Of a stretch of DNA of 64,000 nt, positions 45,889-59,080 are shown in pieces. Positions within the stretch are counted from its first letter, which is position 1. Every line of letters starts with the position of its first letter. The notes beneath the pieces were generated by a model, which was given only the letters and a program-made list of their open reading frames with translations, was not told the DNA's origin and searched no databases. The stretch lies in contig CAKAKS010000072.1 of the NCBI GenBank assembly GCA_916700875.1, positions 35,255,072-35,319,071 on the forward strand, given 5' to 3'. The position numbers were made by a program, and so were the translations under genes. The DNA is from Sebastes aleutianus (taxonomy: Eukaryota > Chordata > Actinopteri > Perciformes > Sebastidae).

Positions 45889-47280
45889 TAATAGCTGCAC
45901 CATAAATTATATGCAGTATAATAAAGGCAGTCAGATTGAATTTGACCCTCTAGATCAGAGGCTCTCAACTTGTTACAGGAACAGGTATTGGAAAAGCCAC
46001 GAGTAGTTTAATTTTGGTGGTGCTACATCAAAAGTATGATTTAACCCTGATGGAACCAGGCAACACCAAACAGAAGAAATCCATACTTAACGGCATCATA
46101 GTGTGTAAAGTGTGTTGACTGGTGATTGTGACGGGCAAAATCTCACAACGTATTAGGTCCTTTCATTATTTTTCAAGCCAAAGTAAAATGAAAGACCTGA
46201 AATTAGAATAGGACCTCTAAATTATGGTTGGCTAGCTGTGTGACACTGTGGCTGCTAGTCTAGACACATTGATCAGAGACTTTCACTTATTCAAAAGCCA
46301 ACTAGATTTTCGGAATAGTGCAGAACCTCCGGTTGATGGTTAGTTACCTGCCAAAGTGGCTGGCAAAGTAAACCAACTTATGGTACAAGCCTCAGCCAGA
46401 ATGAACCAGCATTTGCATGGTGGCTGCTCTCCCACCCTGTTTGCACTCTTTCACATAACCCCATTTGGTAACCACCCAGTGCAGCCACGGTTTTGCATTT
46501 TTGGCCACTGAGCAGCTCAATTGGAGCAATTGGGGGTTCAGTGCCTCTTCCAAGGGCACTTCAACAGTAGCTGCTGAGGGATGGGAGAACATTACTCATT
46601 CATTTAAGCCCGCCAGCCCCAAGCCTGCCTCTCTAACCTTCAGGCAAGCATAATTCCTCATCTGCGTATTAGCAGGCACCAGCTCAGCTTAACCATCTAA
46701 CACGCACAAGCATAAACCACGTGTGAACTGATGACTTAACGTGCTGCGGTGTGAAATGCATTATATTTTGGTGACAGTTATGTTCGTAGGAGCTTCCAGT
46801 GTGGCAGCTGCACAAATTGAAAAGTGGGCGCCTCGCTCCGAGCCAAGCCGACTTCGTTCCTGGAGCCTTCCCAAACATCTGCATGTGAAAGCCATAGCAG
46901 ATAGGCTATGATGGATTAAGTTTACTGAGGGGGGACATCACATTAATAACGAAGCCTCCAGGGTGCCAAATGATTCTACAGCTGTGTAATGATAGGCAGC
47001 ACATGTGAATTTATCTACCTGGCCATTTCTCAATCTTTGGGATGGGACCCCATATGGGATCACATAATATACAGATGAACTGTAGGAAACTTTTTAAGAC
47101 TTTTGAGATATATGTCTGTATTAGTTATTGTTGAAAATGAATACATAGAATAGGTTGGAAACTATCGACATTTATAATTTGGAGTACATCTGTATGTATG
47201 CCATATGCTAACTAATGGCAACTTTACAACTAAATATATTTTGCTGTGGTCATGAATTCATAAGTAACTGATCAACTGAT
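45889..47280 (+). other. Presumed intron with an old dispersed repeat
   Basis: At about 46440-46600 the strings ctcaattggagcaattgggg and gttcagtgcctcttccaagg plus gcacttcaacagtagctgct belong to a repeat common in fish genomes, family not certain. The rest is plain. Confidence 0.5.
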
Positions 47281-47515
47281 TTAATAAACTACCTTAGACC
47301 AAGATCGATTCACAGACCCTGATGATATGAACCCAACGGACTTGTGAAACCTCGCCCGGAATAGGGAAACCAGGGCCCCCTCCTGGAGTTGATCCCCAGG
47401 AAGAGCTGGAAGACGTTGCTGGGGAGAGGGATGTCTGGAATAACCTGCTAAGTCTGCTGCCCCCGCGACCTGGCCCTGGATGAGAGGAAGAAAATGGCTA
47501 GATGGATGGACAACA
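47281..47515 (+). mobile_element. 3' end fragment of a non-LTR retrotransposon (RTE/Rex3-like)
   Basis: gagctggaagacgttgctgg and tgctgcccccgcgacctggc, then gatgagaggaagaaaatggc and a short (GATG)-type tail, resemble the 3' terminus of teleost Rex3/RTE LINEs, which end in GATG repeats. About 230 bp, 5' truncated. Confidence 0.55.
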
Positions 47516-49255
47516 TTAAGCACGTGTTTACTGCGACCGAATAGTGACACCGAAGGATATCACAAGCCTCAGTATGTGATGAGTTGGGATGAGAATGTGT
47601 TGGATTATGTCTTATGTCATTCATTGCTATGCACTGACATGACATCAGTCCAGGGCAATCAGATGATCGAATGAAGTGTTATGGTGGCAGTAAGGCCACT
47701 GGCCAATATACAGATGACCATATTTCAGATGACAACATTATTGCAATTGTAGCAGTGGAGCAGCTGTTAGTAGCCAGCTAGAGTAGTTAGCTAATGATTG
47801 CAAAATAATGTTGATTTAGTTTGTTATGACTGTAACAATGTTATTCCCTTCATCACCCACGTATCCACAATGAAACAAACATCTCAATCAGACTGATTAA
47901 CATTCTCCCCATCCTTACAACAGCGTTCAGCTGATACCATCTCCATTTATATTAATCATTCAAATTCAAAAATCTTGCTTGGTTGCTGTTCTCCGAAGTA
48001 AAGCTAAAGAAACTGTGAAGGAGCTGCAAACCATCCCCCTCACTAAGATGGAAAAAGACACACACATACAAATTGAATGTGTTAAGCTGAAGAAAACAAA
48101 CCCAATACAGAAAGTTCAGGTTATTATGTTGTGCTTTTATTTTGGAACTCTCTCTTTGAGGCCTACTTCCGGGGGAGTGGTTTCAGAGAGCACACCTTAA
48201 ACTTCAGCCATAGGTCTCTAGCTGATTTCACTAAGCTTGTCAGGCTGAACCAAGTGCTAGGGGAGAGAGAGGGGAGTGGGGTAGAGGGGTTTGCTTGTTA
48301 AGTTGGCTTTCGTTGGAAATTTCTAAATTTGGTGAAATTGGTTCACAAAAGGGTTAATTTCATGCGGCTTCATCTGGGCTTCATGTGCACACGAAACCAT
48401 CTATTGGTCAAATAGTGTAAAACAGTCAGATATATTCCAGATATGTGGTAGTGGTTTAACCGGGCAGAGGGCAGTGAAAGTGTTTGCATAACTATAGCAA
48501 AATGATAGATGGGAGACATTTTTGTTCTCAACTGTATTTCGGCTTCGGGCGTCTTCAATGACGTCATGGGTCTACGACGATACAAGCCTCGATACACGCT
48601 TCACAGAAAACTTCCTTGATTACTCGACACACGCTCCGAAGCCTCGGCACAGCACGTAACATCACTATTGGCAAGAGTTTTGTGATTTTTGTAACTTAGT
48701 AAAGTAAAAACATGAGCTCTGAAATCCTAGTTGGTCTGTTGCTGCTCACTTTTCCACCACGCTTGCTGTGCACCTCAATACTACTGGTTTTCATCCTGGT
48801 TTGTAAGGGTCCACCACCTCAAAACCTTACACAAACTAAACATATTTCCGAGCAAGCAGCAGCAGTTGTGAGAAAGGCACTAGTGGCAGGAAACTCTGAA
48901 AGCTGGTCCATAGATATTTGTTATGCAGAAGTGCATCCTTGCGAGGAAGCACTGAGATTTGTTTACCTTGTTGTTCATACCCCCTTGACAGCTGCAGAAT
49001 AGCCTGAACTTGATTTTGAACAAGTTAAGGACTGTCTGTGTGAACCTCTTAGTTGAAGTGGACAGACAAGAGTCTCATATAGTAAGGGCAAGGTTGACTG
49101 GGGAGCCTTTCTTCTTAGGTTTTCTTATATTTTCTTTACTCTCTCAACCGTTTGATTCACACTCATACGCAGCCTAAAGCATAAGAATACAGTACTCAAG
49201 GTAAGTCCAGTAGTCAGTCACCTTCTTTGTCCACATCAGTCCATTTTACAGGTAA
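47516..49255 (+). other. Presumed intron, no gene seen
   Basis: Two short open frames (47979-48200, 48712-49002) have no recognisable domain or good splice context. Near 48540-48660, cgaagcctcggcacagcacg looks like old hAT-type debris. Confidence 0.45.
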
Positions 49256-52200
49256 TTAGCTGCTCTTTGCAGAAAGGCCAGCCCCCCCATTAGGCTGCAC
49301 CATTAGTGTGTGTGTCTGTCTGTGTGTGTGTGCATAAATATTCATGTGTGATGGCAATTTTTTGTTATGTTTGCTGAGCAACAGACTGAAGTAATTCACA
49401 CTGTGGAACCTCTCACCTCCGCATTGCTTGCAAGTGGTTTTATGTGTGTGTGTGTGTGTGTGTGTGCCTTTCTGTCTGTGTGTGAGCTCCGCACCACTCC
49501 ACATAATGAAGTGGCTGAAAGTAAACTTAACCAGCTCTGCTACACTTCATTTAAGTTTAAGGGCAGTATCTGCTCTCTGCAGAAGTTTCTCTGTGATGTA
49601 TCTAGCTTAGCTTAACCCAGAGAGTAGAAACAGGGGGGGAACAGTTAGCCGAGTTCCACCATAAGAGCCCTCTAACAAATCCACTGCTGTCATACAGTAT
49701 GTATTGTTTGTTTTGAAATAGAACGAGACAAAGTGCCTTGTTATTGTGAGTGCAATGGATGTGTTCACTGACCAACAACAGATAGGCCTGGTGACCTCCT
49801 GCAGCATGTCCGAAGTCCTGTCCTGGTTGTGAAGTTGCCGGTTTTGCACACTTTCCCATCTTTGAACAAAACCCAGGTGATTCTAAGATGTGTTTTTGGC
49901 CAGCTTGCTAACTAACGAGATACATCATGTTAGAAGACACTTTTGGACCTGTACCTTTTCTCTTTTGGTGAAGCTTTTTCTCCATTTCCAAAATGAGCTA
50001 AACTAAGCCTAAACATGGCCTACTGTACCGAAAACACAAAGTCAATCTTTTCATTCAACTATTGGTAAAGCTGCCTTCACATGATAAGAAGAAATTTGCT
50101 CTTCACTCACCACAAGGTGGGGCTCAGAGCCTTGCAGGAGGCAAAGTGCAGCGCGGGTATAACGTGTCATCAAAAAGTGCACAAGGAACGGCACTCATTG
50201 TTTCCATGTTACAATAACAGTTGCAGCTGTTATCTCATTGATTGCGCTTTGAAAGGTCAGCGGCAACCGAGGTCAAAGTTGAAATAATTTGAACTTTGAG
50301 CGCAGCGCATGGTGACAATTTCAAGCGGTGCGCCACGCAAAGGGTAGCGCACAAGTGTGTTAAGTTTCACTTTTGAAATGTAGTTATTTTAAGACAAAAC
50401 ACAACCTTTTTTTCTCCTAAACTTAACTAAGTGGTTTTGCCTAAACCTAAAGAAGTTGTAGTTTTGTTCCCTAAACCTAAAGAAGCTGTTTGTGTTCAAA
50501 ATGTAACATTCAGTTTTACGTGTTTGAATGTGTTGCTTTTAAGTTTCGCTTTCAATTTTACAAGCTAGTAGACGTAGTAGGCCCTTAGTGACCCAAATCT
50601 ATGGTGCTTATAACGACCGATAACGCACATTTAATGGCATGATAACAATCGAATCGGGTGGCTTAAGGCAATAAACTAGTGTACATCCCAAAATGTTCTA
50701 AAAAGCTGGTTAAAATGCTTTTGACAGACACACATGCACACACATACACAAGCAACACACAAAAGCAACACATCTTTTTCAGATATATGACAAACACACA
50801 CAGCAGTGTAATATCAAATTGGCAGTAATATAATATAGCAGTTAATTGTTAGACTGATGCATTAACTTCCTTCCATAAGTCAGTTGATACATTATACAAA
50901 CAATTAGTGCAAGTCGACAAAGAGCACTTTCAGTTATTTGTTTTTGCTTTTAGGACCTCTGCACCCATGGAATTAATTTTCTTGAACCTTGCCTTAGGCC
51001 ACAAACAATATTAAATATGAGTCTGTGAGTGTGTGTGTTGGGGGTGCGTTGAAAGTTTTATTTGAGGTATCCGTATTTTATAGTGTTTTTCCCACACCTG
51101 ACTGTGGTTGTGTTTAATTAGTTTAGCGACTACTAACTCGAGAAAGGGCTGAGGATGTTGGTGCTCTAAGAGACACCTTTGGCAAAGTCTAACCCTTAAT
51201 TATGTTTCCATCCTGTTGTTGAATACAAACACAGGCTTTTGTAGAAGGGGAGGCATTTTGACACTTACATATTGTATCAGCACAGGTCCTTGAAGAACTA
51301 GATGGGCAATCATGTCGTTACTGGGGGGCTGGATAGTCTACGGTTTGCATGGCATAGCTCACCGCACAGAACAGATGACTAATGTGGCATCAGCTGGTTA
51401 AGTCTTTAAAACACCATAACAGCATCATTCCATGTCAATGCATTTAGAGCTCTTCAAATTCTGACAGTCAAAATTGATTCGGTGCAATTTGATGGCGACT
51501 GGCACAGAATGCCGCTAACTTGGTAGATGGATTATAGACCAGATGGGTGCTGTGAAAGTCCTATGGGCGCAGGCAGGTGGTGCATAAAGCAGCAGGTGTA
51601 GGGGGGTGGGGGGGGCACGATGTTGATAAAACAGGCCCGTGCAGACCAATAACCTACATGCCATCTATTACCATTATTAGTATAACGTCCAAAAGACTTC
51701 GGGGGTCGAAGCGAAGGTTAATGAGCTGCGGGCTGAATAGGGCAAATTTAATTATTTTCAAGAAATGCTGGCACTGCCAAGCCGATGTTTTACAGAAACC
51801 AGCGAGTGCTGCCAGTTAGGGCTGTGTGCTCTGCAAGTAAATGGTGTTGGAAGCTAAGCACACTTTGCATGAAATTACACGGCGAGCACTGACTACATTC
51901 AAGTAGAATTTACTCAAGCATCTGAGATGTTTCAGGGACACAGGCAGCATCCTCTGAGTCGCAATTACTGATATAGAAACCTTTATTATTAAATAACAGA
52001 CAGGGAAGGTGTGTGTGTGTGTGTTGGGATGCGCTGGTCCACAGTAGATGATGTGTACCTGGGGAAGTGGAGGCAGAGTGGACTGCAGAGGTGTTTTGTA
52101 AGCGGAGAAGAGAACATGATGGTGTTGAACTTGGCCCTGGGGAAGCTCCAGGGTCCATATCACTGCACGGTGGTAACACACACACACACACACGTACACA

Positions 52201-53760
52201 CACACAGCCCTGCAGACCATCATTTAATGCTAATAATACCTTGTGAGGAGAAATGTGTGTGGATGCATTAACATATATCCGTCTGCGTTCACATACAGAA
52301 ACAGAAACAAACACACGTTTGCCTCAGGCATATTTACTTGGCACCTTGGCCCCATGATCGCCACTCATGGCACTAATCTCACACCTACACACACACACAC
52401 ACAAGTCTTAACAGTGACTGATGCTTCACCTCACTACCTGCCACTCAACCTTTCCTCTGTAAGCCTCAGGGTGTGTGTGACTGTGTGTGTGTGTATGTGT
52501 TTCTATGTGTGTGTGTGCCTTTTATTTCCCATGTTAGCCAACCTTGACTTGAGAAAATGCCTTGTCCGATCTGACGTGCTGTTGCAGCCACACATAGTCC
52601 CTCTTGCACTGCAGTCATTTTGACGCTTGTATGTGTGTGTGTGAGTGGAGCAAATGTGTGTGTGTGTTCCCAGAGCTAATGTGTCTCTGCAAATATGCAG
52701 TAATTCAATTGCAAATCGTATAGCACTATACCCTCTCTGCAGCAAATTAGAGCCTATATAATGCACCCAGTGTTACAGCGTGTTCCATTTTCACATGATG
52801 ATTGTTCTGCTCGTTATCTGCACCACAGCCCTGTTTTGACTTTCACTGCTGTCACTCAGTATGCTAGTTTTCCCCAGTTCAGACAGTGTGTGTGTGTGTG
52901 TCTTTATGTGGGTGGGCTCAGCAGCAGCCCTTTAAGTGGCATCTCCTTACTCCCTGTCCCAGCAAAAGCAAAATAGCTACAACTACAACAATAATAAACT
53001 GGTTTACACACTTGGAGAGGATATGAGTTCCCCTCCACCGCCTGGGTGAAATGTCTGCTGAGGTGCCGGCTGGAGGTGCGTGCATTATTGCTTTAATAAA
53101 CCAGTTACCCAAATCTGTCATTTTAGCTTGGCATTTTGGAGGAAATGTGGATTACGTTGGCCTATGGTTACAGCTGTGGTAGGCAAGATTTTGATATGCA
53201 ATTACAGCCACCTTGCTCGCCTAAATCACAGCGTAGTGCCGCAACGGAGAATAGCTGAATGAATAAAAAACGTGAGAGTAAAATACAAGCTATCACTGTG
53301 CTCACAGCAGTGAGCGGGCGCTCCAAAAGCAGAAAGCATGGCCCAGCATCACCAGATGTGTTTCCTTAATTCTTTGGTATTCCTGGTTGGGTGCCGTTTG
53401 CCTAGATACATACAGCACTCCTGGGTAGTTTCAAATAGTTACACACGTTTTGCTGCCATTTGGAGTACAATATACACACAATATCATCACTTTATCATGT
53501 TACAAGAATAAGTAATATATGTGTTGAAAACATTATTACAGGGATTATGTGAAATGCTAGATTCAGATGTCAGTATTTCTGTAAAAGTCTACTGCTATGC
53601 TAGGCTTTACTTATGCAAAACTGTTTTTTGAGCTAACTGCTAACACCAGCATGGCAACATGGGATTGGGAATGTCATTAATTTAGCAGGTATTTGGTCAT
53701 GAGCCAAGTGCTGGACAATTTTGGCCTGATTATGGGGCAGGTGTAGTCAGGGAATCGCCA
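49256..53760 (+). other. Presumed intron rich in CA/GT microsatellites
   Basis: Repeated CA or GT runs lie near 49305-49330, 49443-49466, 52009-52024, 52178-52205, 52388-52402, 52470-52515, 52630-52665 and 52888-52900. A poly-G run is at 51600-51617. Open frames here are microsatellite by-products. No exon is supported. Confidence 0.6.
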
Positions 53761-53764
53761 AAGT

Positions 53765-54120
53765 GATTACAGTTCATCCCGACAGTGATGTGAAAGTCTG
53801 TGCCAAGTTTCATGGCAATTCGTCCAATAGTTGAGATATTTCATCCAATTCCAGATGTCAACCCCATGGTGGTGCTGGAGCTAAAGTCAGGGGATCCCCA
53901 AAGTCATTATGATTCATCATTTCGGGACCATGAATGCCAAAATTTGTGCCAATCCATTTCACAGATGTTGAAATATTTCACTGGATAAGTGAAAGCTTTG
54001 ACCTTCTGGTGGCACAAGAGGAAACGTCAGGTGATCATCCAAGTCATTGGGATTCATTCTCTGGGCACTGTGGATATCTCCACTAAATTTAATGGCAATC
54101 CATCCAAACACATTCCCACT
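53765..54120 (+). repeat. Degenerate tandem repeat, three units of about 120-140 bp
   Basis: Each unit carries a variant of aagtcattatgattcatc, a ccatgaat or similar stretch, aattt(c/a)atggcaat(c/t)c and gagatatttca. Units start near 53760, 53896 and 54040. The pattern is widespread in teleost genomes; copies here are diverged. Confidence 0.7.
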
Positions 54121-54889
54121 CCCAACTCGTCAAATGCCACCGCTTGTTCAGTGCTCGTTGGCATCGGAGACCATGCTCTTGTGTTACTATTGGACGTGTC
54201 AGGGACGACGTGTCAATATACACTTGTTACATGCGTAGTGTCTTTTCAAAATAAACTTCTGTTTTTACAGGAAGTGAGGTTTAGGCACGACCACTTGAGC
54301 CCAATTCCAATCTGTGAACTCCATTTGTAGTCATACTCACAGCTCAATAAAGCACTCTTCTATAAGGTGTAGGGTATCTATACAGCGGCCACTTCAGGAT
54401 GAACTTCTCTCCCTCCGGTAAGGAAACTATAAATAAATATCAGAATCAGAAATACTTTATTGATTGAGTTATGTTTTGCTCCCATTCTAGTGTATATATG
54501 CTGTATACAACAACAGGTTGCCACCATAGAAATTCCTCTTTGTTCATCAACGAGTGGGATATTTATAGAAATCCAACAATAGTTATAGTTTGAGCAATAT
54601 TTGTGTGCTCCTGATTCAGGCAGTCTGCAGTGGAACGGCGCATAAATGAGATTTCAATATTAGCATAGTGATCAAGGCTCATGGCAACAGTCATCCTTGA
54701 TATGTCAAATTGGTTGCTTGAAGCTGATTTAGCAACAGTACGATCTATTGTTCCGAGTCTGGCATTGACAGTCAAATGCTTACAGTATATCTGGCCTGCC
54801 AGCGACAGGCTGAATACATTATTGTTAATATTGTAACTTCAAGCTATATTTACTAACAGTCGGCGGATACCTTCTGTATGAAATTTCCT
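54121..54889 (+). other. Presumed intron, no gene seen
   Basis: Plain AT-rich sequence following the degenerate repeat; the open frame at 53989-54330 follows the repeat and has no domain. Confidence 0.45.
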
Positions 54890-55540
54890 TAACTTGCTAA
54901 AAATTTCAGCTGCAGATTAATGATGCTTCCATCTACATGAGCCGTTCCTCCTGCTTCCCCTTTAAGGTAATAATCGCGTCCCTGTCCAGAAGATTGAAAT
55001 GATTTGGCTCCATTTCATTTGCAGCCTAAAATCCCTGCCCCTGCCACAAGCCTGTTCACTACATATGGAGTATTGGACTTTAATATGAGGTGTATCCCGC
55101 CATGAAGGGACATTTACATTTGTCATTACGTGCACTGCCGCGGGCTGTGTCCCCCTGTCCAGCAATGACAAGTTAATAGACTGCTTTGCCCCGGGGCCAA
55201 ACAGGGACTTACATCCATTATTAATCTCAGTCATTTAACTCTGCTCAAATTGCCGTGATCATTTGGAGATTATTGCAATATGACTCAATTTGTCAACAAC
55301 ATTATAATACGAAATTGAATTATGCTACAATGACAAGGTAATCACGATCTGGTGATTATTACCTGATCCTGCTATGACAGGCTAATGATCACCTGCGTTT
55401 TTGTCAGTTACACAAATCAATGCCTCTTTATTGTGGCTTTATTGCAAACACAGAGGCTGATTAAGCAGGTTTCTTTTTACATGGATTATAAATGAAAGTG
55501 AGTGTTTTTAGCTGCAGGGGCACATTTCATCCAGTGTAAT
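54890..55540 (+). promoter_or_regulatory. Candidate conserved non-coding element (enhancer-like)
   Basis: About 650 bp with no low-complexity or transposon sequence and unusually even composition. It is dense in homeodomain-type TAAT/ATTA cores (ttaatgatgcttcc, ccattattaatctc, gattattacctg) and CAAT/GATTA motifs. It looks like vertebrate enhancer sequence, inferred from texture only; cross-species conservation cannot be seen here. Confidence 0.35.
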
Positions 55541-56060
55541 ATTTAGTTTTAGGAAATGATGGTGATATTGCTTTCTTGTTTACTGACTATGCACCGCATT
55601 TACACATTTCGAAACAAAGATCTTGAAGAAAATGGCCAAAATGCTCTCCTAAAATCTATGTTAATGACAAGGGAGATCCACGTAGTATTTCAAAGCAGAA
55701 AGACGGCGTGTCTTAGCATTCTCTCTTCCTGTTTCCTTAACCTCCAACTCACACGTGGGGCAATTTATTCCCCCGATAAAATTTCGTTTGTCATTTTCCT
55801 GCAGCAAGCCGGATATCATGTGCTGCAGCCCGGCTATCATTTACAGACACTGTGGAAGTGACACTGGAATGACAGGCAAATATTCGTCTTGTCCTGTCTG
55901 TCACCTTCCAAACCACAGCCTCTGCTGCCACTTATGACATGAACTCAGCTCAAGATCACAGTCAAAGAAAATATTAGGGTGGGAGGATTTTTCTTTTTGC
56001 CTCGATGATGATTAACCATGTTTCCACTGTCAACAAGAAAGGCGAGCCAATCCAGCCTAG
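55541..56060 (+). other. Presumed intron, no gene seen
   Basis: Repeat-free sequence, with cagcaagccggatatcatgt and cagcccggctatcatttaca forming an imperfect direct repeat near 55801-55846. An open frame at 55556-55861 has no domain. Confidence 0.4.
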
Positions 56061-56610
56061 TTCAGACCATAGACTGTGTATAAGAAGTGGACGCAGTCAC
56101 AATGAAGTCATCCATTGGTTTGTGGACTACAGTTTTGAAGCCTCGAATTTTACGTTTTGGCTGTCGACATCTTGCTTTTTTGGACCTCCTCATCTTGTAT
56201 TTTTGCGACCAGAAGTGACACAAGAGGGTGGAGCTAAGAACATCCGAACCAACCAAAATGTTACAATTAACTTTCATGAACTGAAAACACACTGTGAAAG
56301 GGTTAAAGATATCAGACGAAAACTCCCAGACCGGACAACGCCGTGGAAGCGACCTGTCAATCACAAGGTAGCCACGCCCTAAAGCATACCCTGCTTTATG
56401 GTCTGTTTGACTCTACATGGGACCATAATTTATTAAATGAACATCATGCTGTATTGAAGAAGATTTGAAACTAGCGATTGAGACCATAAACTGACGTTTA
56501 TAATGTTTACTGAGGTAATAAATCAAGTGAGAAGTAGGCTCATTTTCTCATAGACTTCTATACAATCAGACTTCTTTTGGCAACCAGAGGAGTCGCCCCC
56601 TGCTGGCTGT
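56061..56610 (+). repeat. Interspersed repeat (third copy of the ICAM-intron repeat, longer)
   Basis: Starts near agaccatagactgtgtataa and runs through tgaagcctcgaattttacgt to gagtcgccccctgctggctg. From about 56345 it matches 2140-2385 and its duplicate. The accatagactgtgtata start and gccccctgctggc end are widespread in teleosts. Non-coding. Confidence 0.7.
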
Positions 56611-57098
56611 TAGAAAGAATGCACATTTAAGGCACTTCAGCATTGGCTTCACTTTTCAGGCCCGGTTCTGGTGCCCACTGGTTCAGACCAGATACGGTTA
56701 TGTTCATTCAGAACAGAGCTTCAATGCAGTACAAATTCAGATTGATTCAATCCACTCTGGACATGTTCAAGTTGAGCTATTTCACTCTTGTTTAATGTAG
56801 TTTAGTTACATTTCTGTTCAGGCAAGGTTAGTTCAGGCCAGGCCATTTTAGCTCGGCGTAATTATCCAGTCCAGTTTAGTTTTAATGGTACTTCAGCTTT
56901 TGACATTGTGCGGTGAATCCTTTCAGCCAAGCGTCATACATCAACATGATGTGAGAGTACACCTCTCCAGTGAAATTCAGAGAGACAGGGGGCTGACATG
57001 ATGTGTGTCCTGATAAAACAAGCATGTGCCCTATAGTACAGTCTGCATCAATGGTCCTTGTACTGTATATGTCCCAGCAGTATAGTCTTTACATTATC

Positions 57099-57101
<3 letters not shown>
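56611..57101 (+). other. Presumed intron, no feature seen
   Basis: Plain sequence; the gttcaggc and agttca motifs recur loosely near 56680-56860. Confidence 0.4.

Positions 57102-57134
<33 letters not shown>
57102..57134 (+). repeat. CAG trinucleotide microsatellite (11 units)
   Basis: Eleven uninterrupted CAG units in non-coding sequence. Confidence 0.97.
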
Positions 57135-57136
<2 letters not shown>

Positions 57137-57835
57137 CAGTGCATTTATCTGTACGCTCTATCTGCCTTCCTGTCCCTCAGCCCCATGACAAGTAAATCAT
57201 CTCTTCTCTTGCTGTGACAGCACAATCCTGATGTCTGTCACCTCCACGGGCCAGGCTGGGCCACACATATACTGTGAACATACACAAACACATATATACC
57301 TCGCCTCACAGGAACAGGCAATCGCATTACACACACACGCACACCGGCACACACAAACACTTTTTTGTCAGAGGGGATTCTCGCCCACTCAAGGGCAGAG
57401 CGGTGACACCTCATCATGAGGCAAATGAAGCAAGAGTGGCAAGAAGAGGAGGAGGAGAAGAGGAGAGATGGAGGGATGGATGGAGCGGAACGTCAGAGCA
57501 ATATGGAGGTGGATGAGTGGAGCTATATGCCAGCGTGGCGACCGGCGGCAGATTTCAGGGGCATGAAATAGGCTTTAGGAAACGTGGAGGGACAGAACAT
57601 TGAGAGAGAGAGGAAGTGAGGATGGGGAGCTGGGAGGGGTGGGGCAGGTAGAGTAAGTCTCAGCGAAGAGATTTCGGTGGCGGTCTTCCATGGACTGCTG
57701 ATCAATGTATCGATGTCGACACATCATCTGCAGACGAAGCCTGTGCCTCAGCAGGGATGACTGAAGACAGCGGTAGAACGTAAAGCTCTAGACCTTTTGG
57801 TGCCATAGGCGAAATTTGGATTTGGATCATAAAAA
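57135..57835 (+). other. Presumed intron, no gene seen
   Basis: A CA patch near 57330, then a purine-rich stretch near 57430-57520 (aggaggaggagaagaggaga). No exon supported. Confidence 0.45.
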
Positions 57836-58139
57836 AAGTTTTCAGAAACATCTTGTAGTGTACTGTTTAGCTGTAAAATGAGAAAGTTTGTGACCCGAGG
57901 AAATACCAAGCACCGCCCACCAGCCGGAGCACAGCCAATAGGAACGCTCTCTCTCTGAAATGACCTGTGATTGGTCAAAGTCTCCCGTCATGGGCTTAGA
58001 TTTTTTAAAGCCTGAAAACAGAGCCATGAGGAGGCGCAGAAGTCTAGTTTTCTCTCAGAACACTTGAATTACAATATGCTGAAAGGTTATTATGGAATTT
58101 ATGCCTAATGATGCCAAAAACATTCTGCCTACTAAAGCT
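57836..58139. mobile_element. Truncated TTAA-type MITE
   Basis: Holds cttgtagtgtactgtttagc, gaaataccaagcaccgccca and cattctgcctactaaagct, with TTAA at 58140-58143. It lacks the outer half of the full-length copy at 30436-31181. Confidence 0.75.
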
Positions 58140-58739
58140 TTAAGCCAGCCCTGCGTTGGCGGTGGGAGCGGGGACTCCAATCGAGCTCCGGTTGTCATCG
58201 CAGCGAAGTGGGCTGGTGGCTGCTGAACGACGCTCTCTGCTGCCTGCGCCGATGCACTCGAGGCAGGCGTCCTGAAGATCCGTACCGGCAATGAATCTGG
58301 GATACGACAAGGTTCTATAAGCGGCGACTCCATTCAAAGAGATGAGCAGTCAGTAGACAAATCGCTGTTTGCTAAAGAGAAAAAGAATGACAGACAGCGA
58401 TGTGTGCTGCCTTATATAGTTTGGGGTCCGCACGTATTTGGCTAGGCACATCCTGATTTTGCTTACGCAAATTTTCAGTGGGCGAATACATGCTCGTGAT
58501 TGGAGTATTACCCATAGAGTCCAGTAGTTTACAAGTAAGTATATACTGAGAGGCCAAAGTATCAACACCAAAGTCTTTGCTGGGTAGTAATGACAAAGGG
58601 AAATGGAGTAAGCCGCATTGAGTGTGACCTTCAGTAAACAGTAACTGATTAAGTGATCAGTTAGTGTGACATTTTTTGAACCATCTTGTTATTAGAGTGA
58701 CTCTGTCAAGGTTGGTGTGTATCTGGTTCAATCATCTGT
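58140..58739 (+). other. GC-rich patch then plain sequence, no gene seen
   Basis: 58140-58340 is locally GC-rich with CpGs (gcggtgggagcggggactcc), possibly another repeat. No exon is supported. Confidence 0.4.
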
Positions 58740-59080
58740 CGTTTGTTTCTGTTTTTGCTTTTGCAGTAATTCGAGTAGATTTCATGCCGTGAAACTATAA
58801 TTGACTTTAATCGAGAGAGCGAGGGTGAAAAAAAGGGAAATAGGGGATTCAATCATTTCATATGTGCGTGAGCCAGACAAGAAAGATAGGTTTGTCTCGC
58901 TCTCCAGCTCACATTAACATGCTTTCCGCGCCACGCTTCTCCTTTAATTCACTCGAATTACATTCACACCTGACAGATGTCACTTCCTTTATAATATTCC
59001 CATCCAGTAAAAGTGACTATAAACACATCTCATCCTGCTCATGCATGTACTGATACACTGACAATCCATTTTGACAAGTG
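58740..59080 (+). promoter_or_regulatory. Candidate conserved non-coding element
   Basis: A repeat-free stretch with aaactataattgactttaat, ctttaattcactcgaattac and cacctgacagatgtcac (E-box plus TGACAG MEIS-type site). Enhancer-like by texture only. Confidence 0.3.

Noticed and set aside
48712..49002. 96-codon frame starting MSSEILVGLLLLTF that looks like a signal peptide
   Set aside because: Hydrophobic start but no known family, and next to transposon-like debris; insufficient support.
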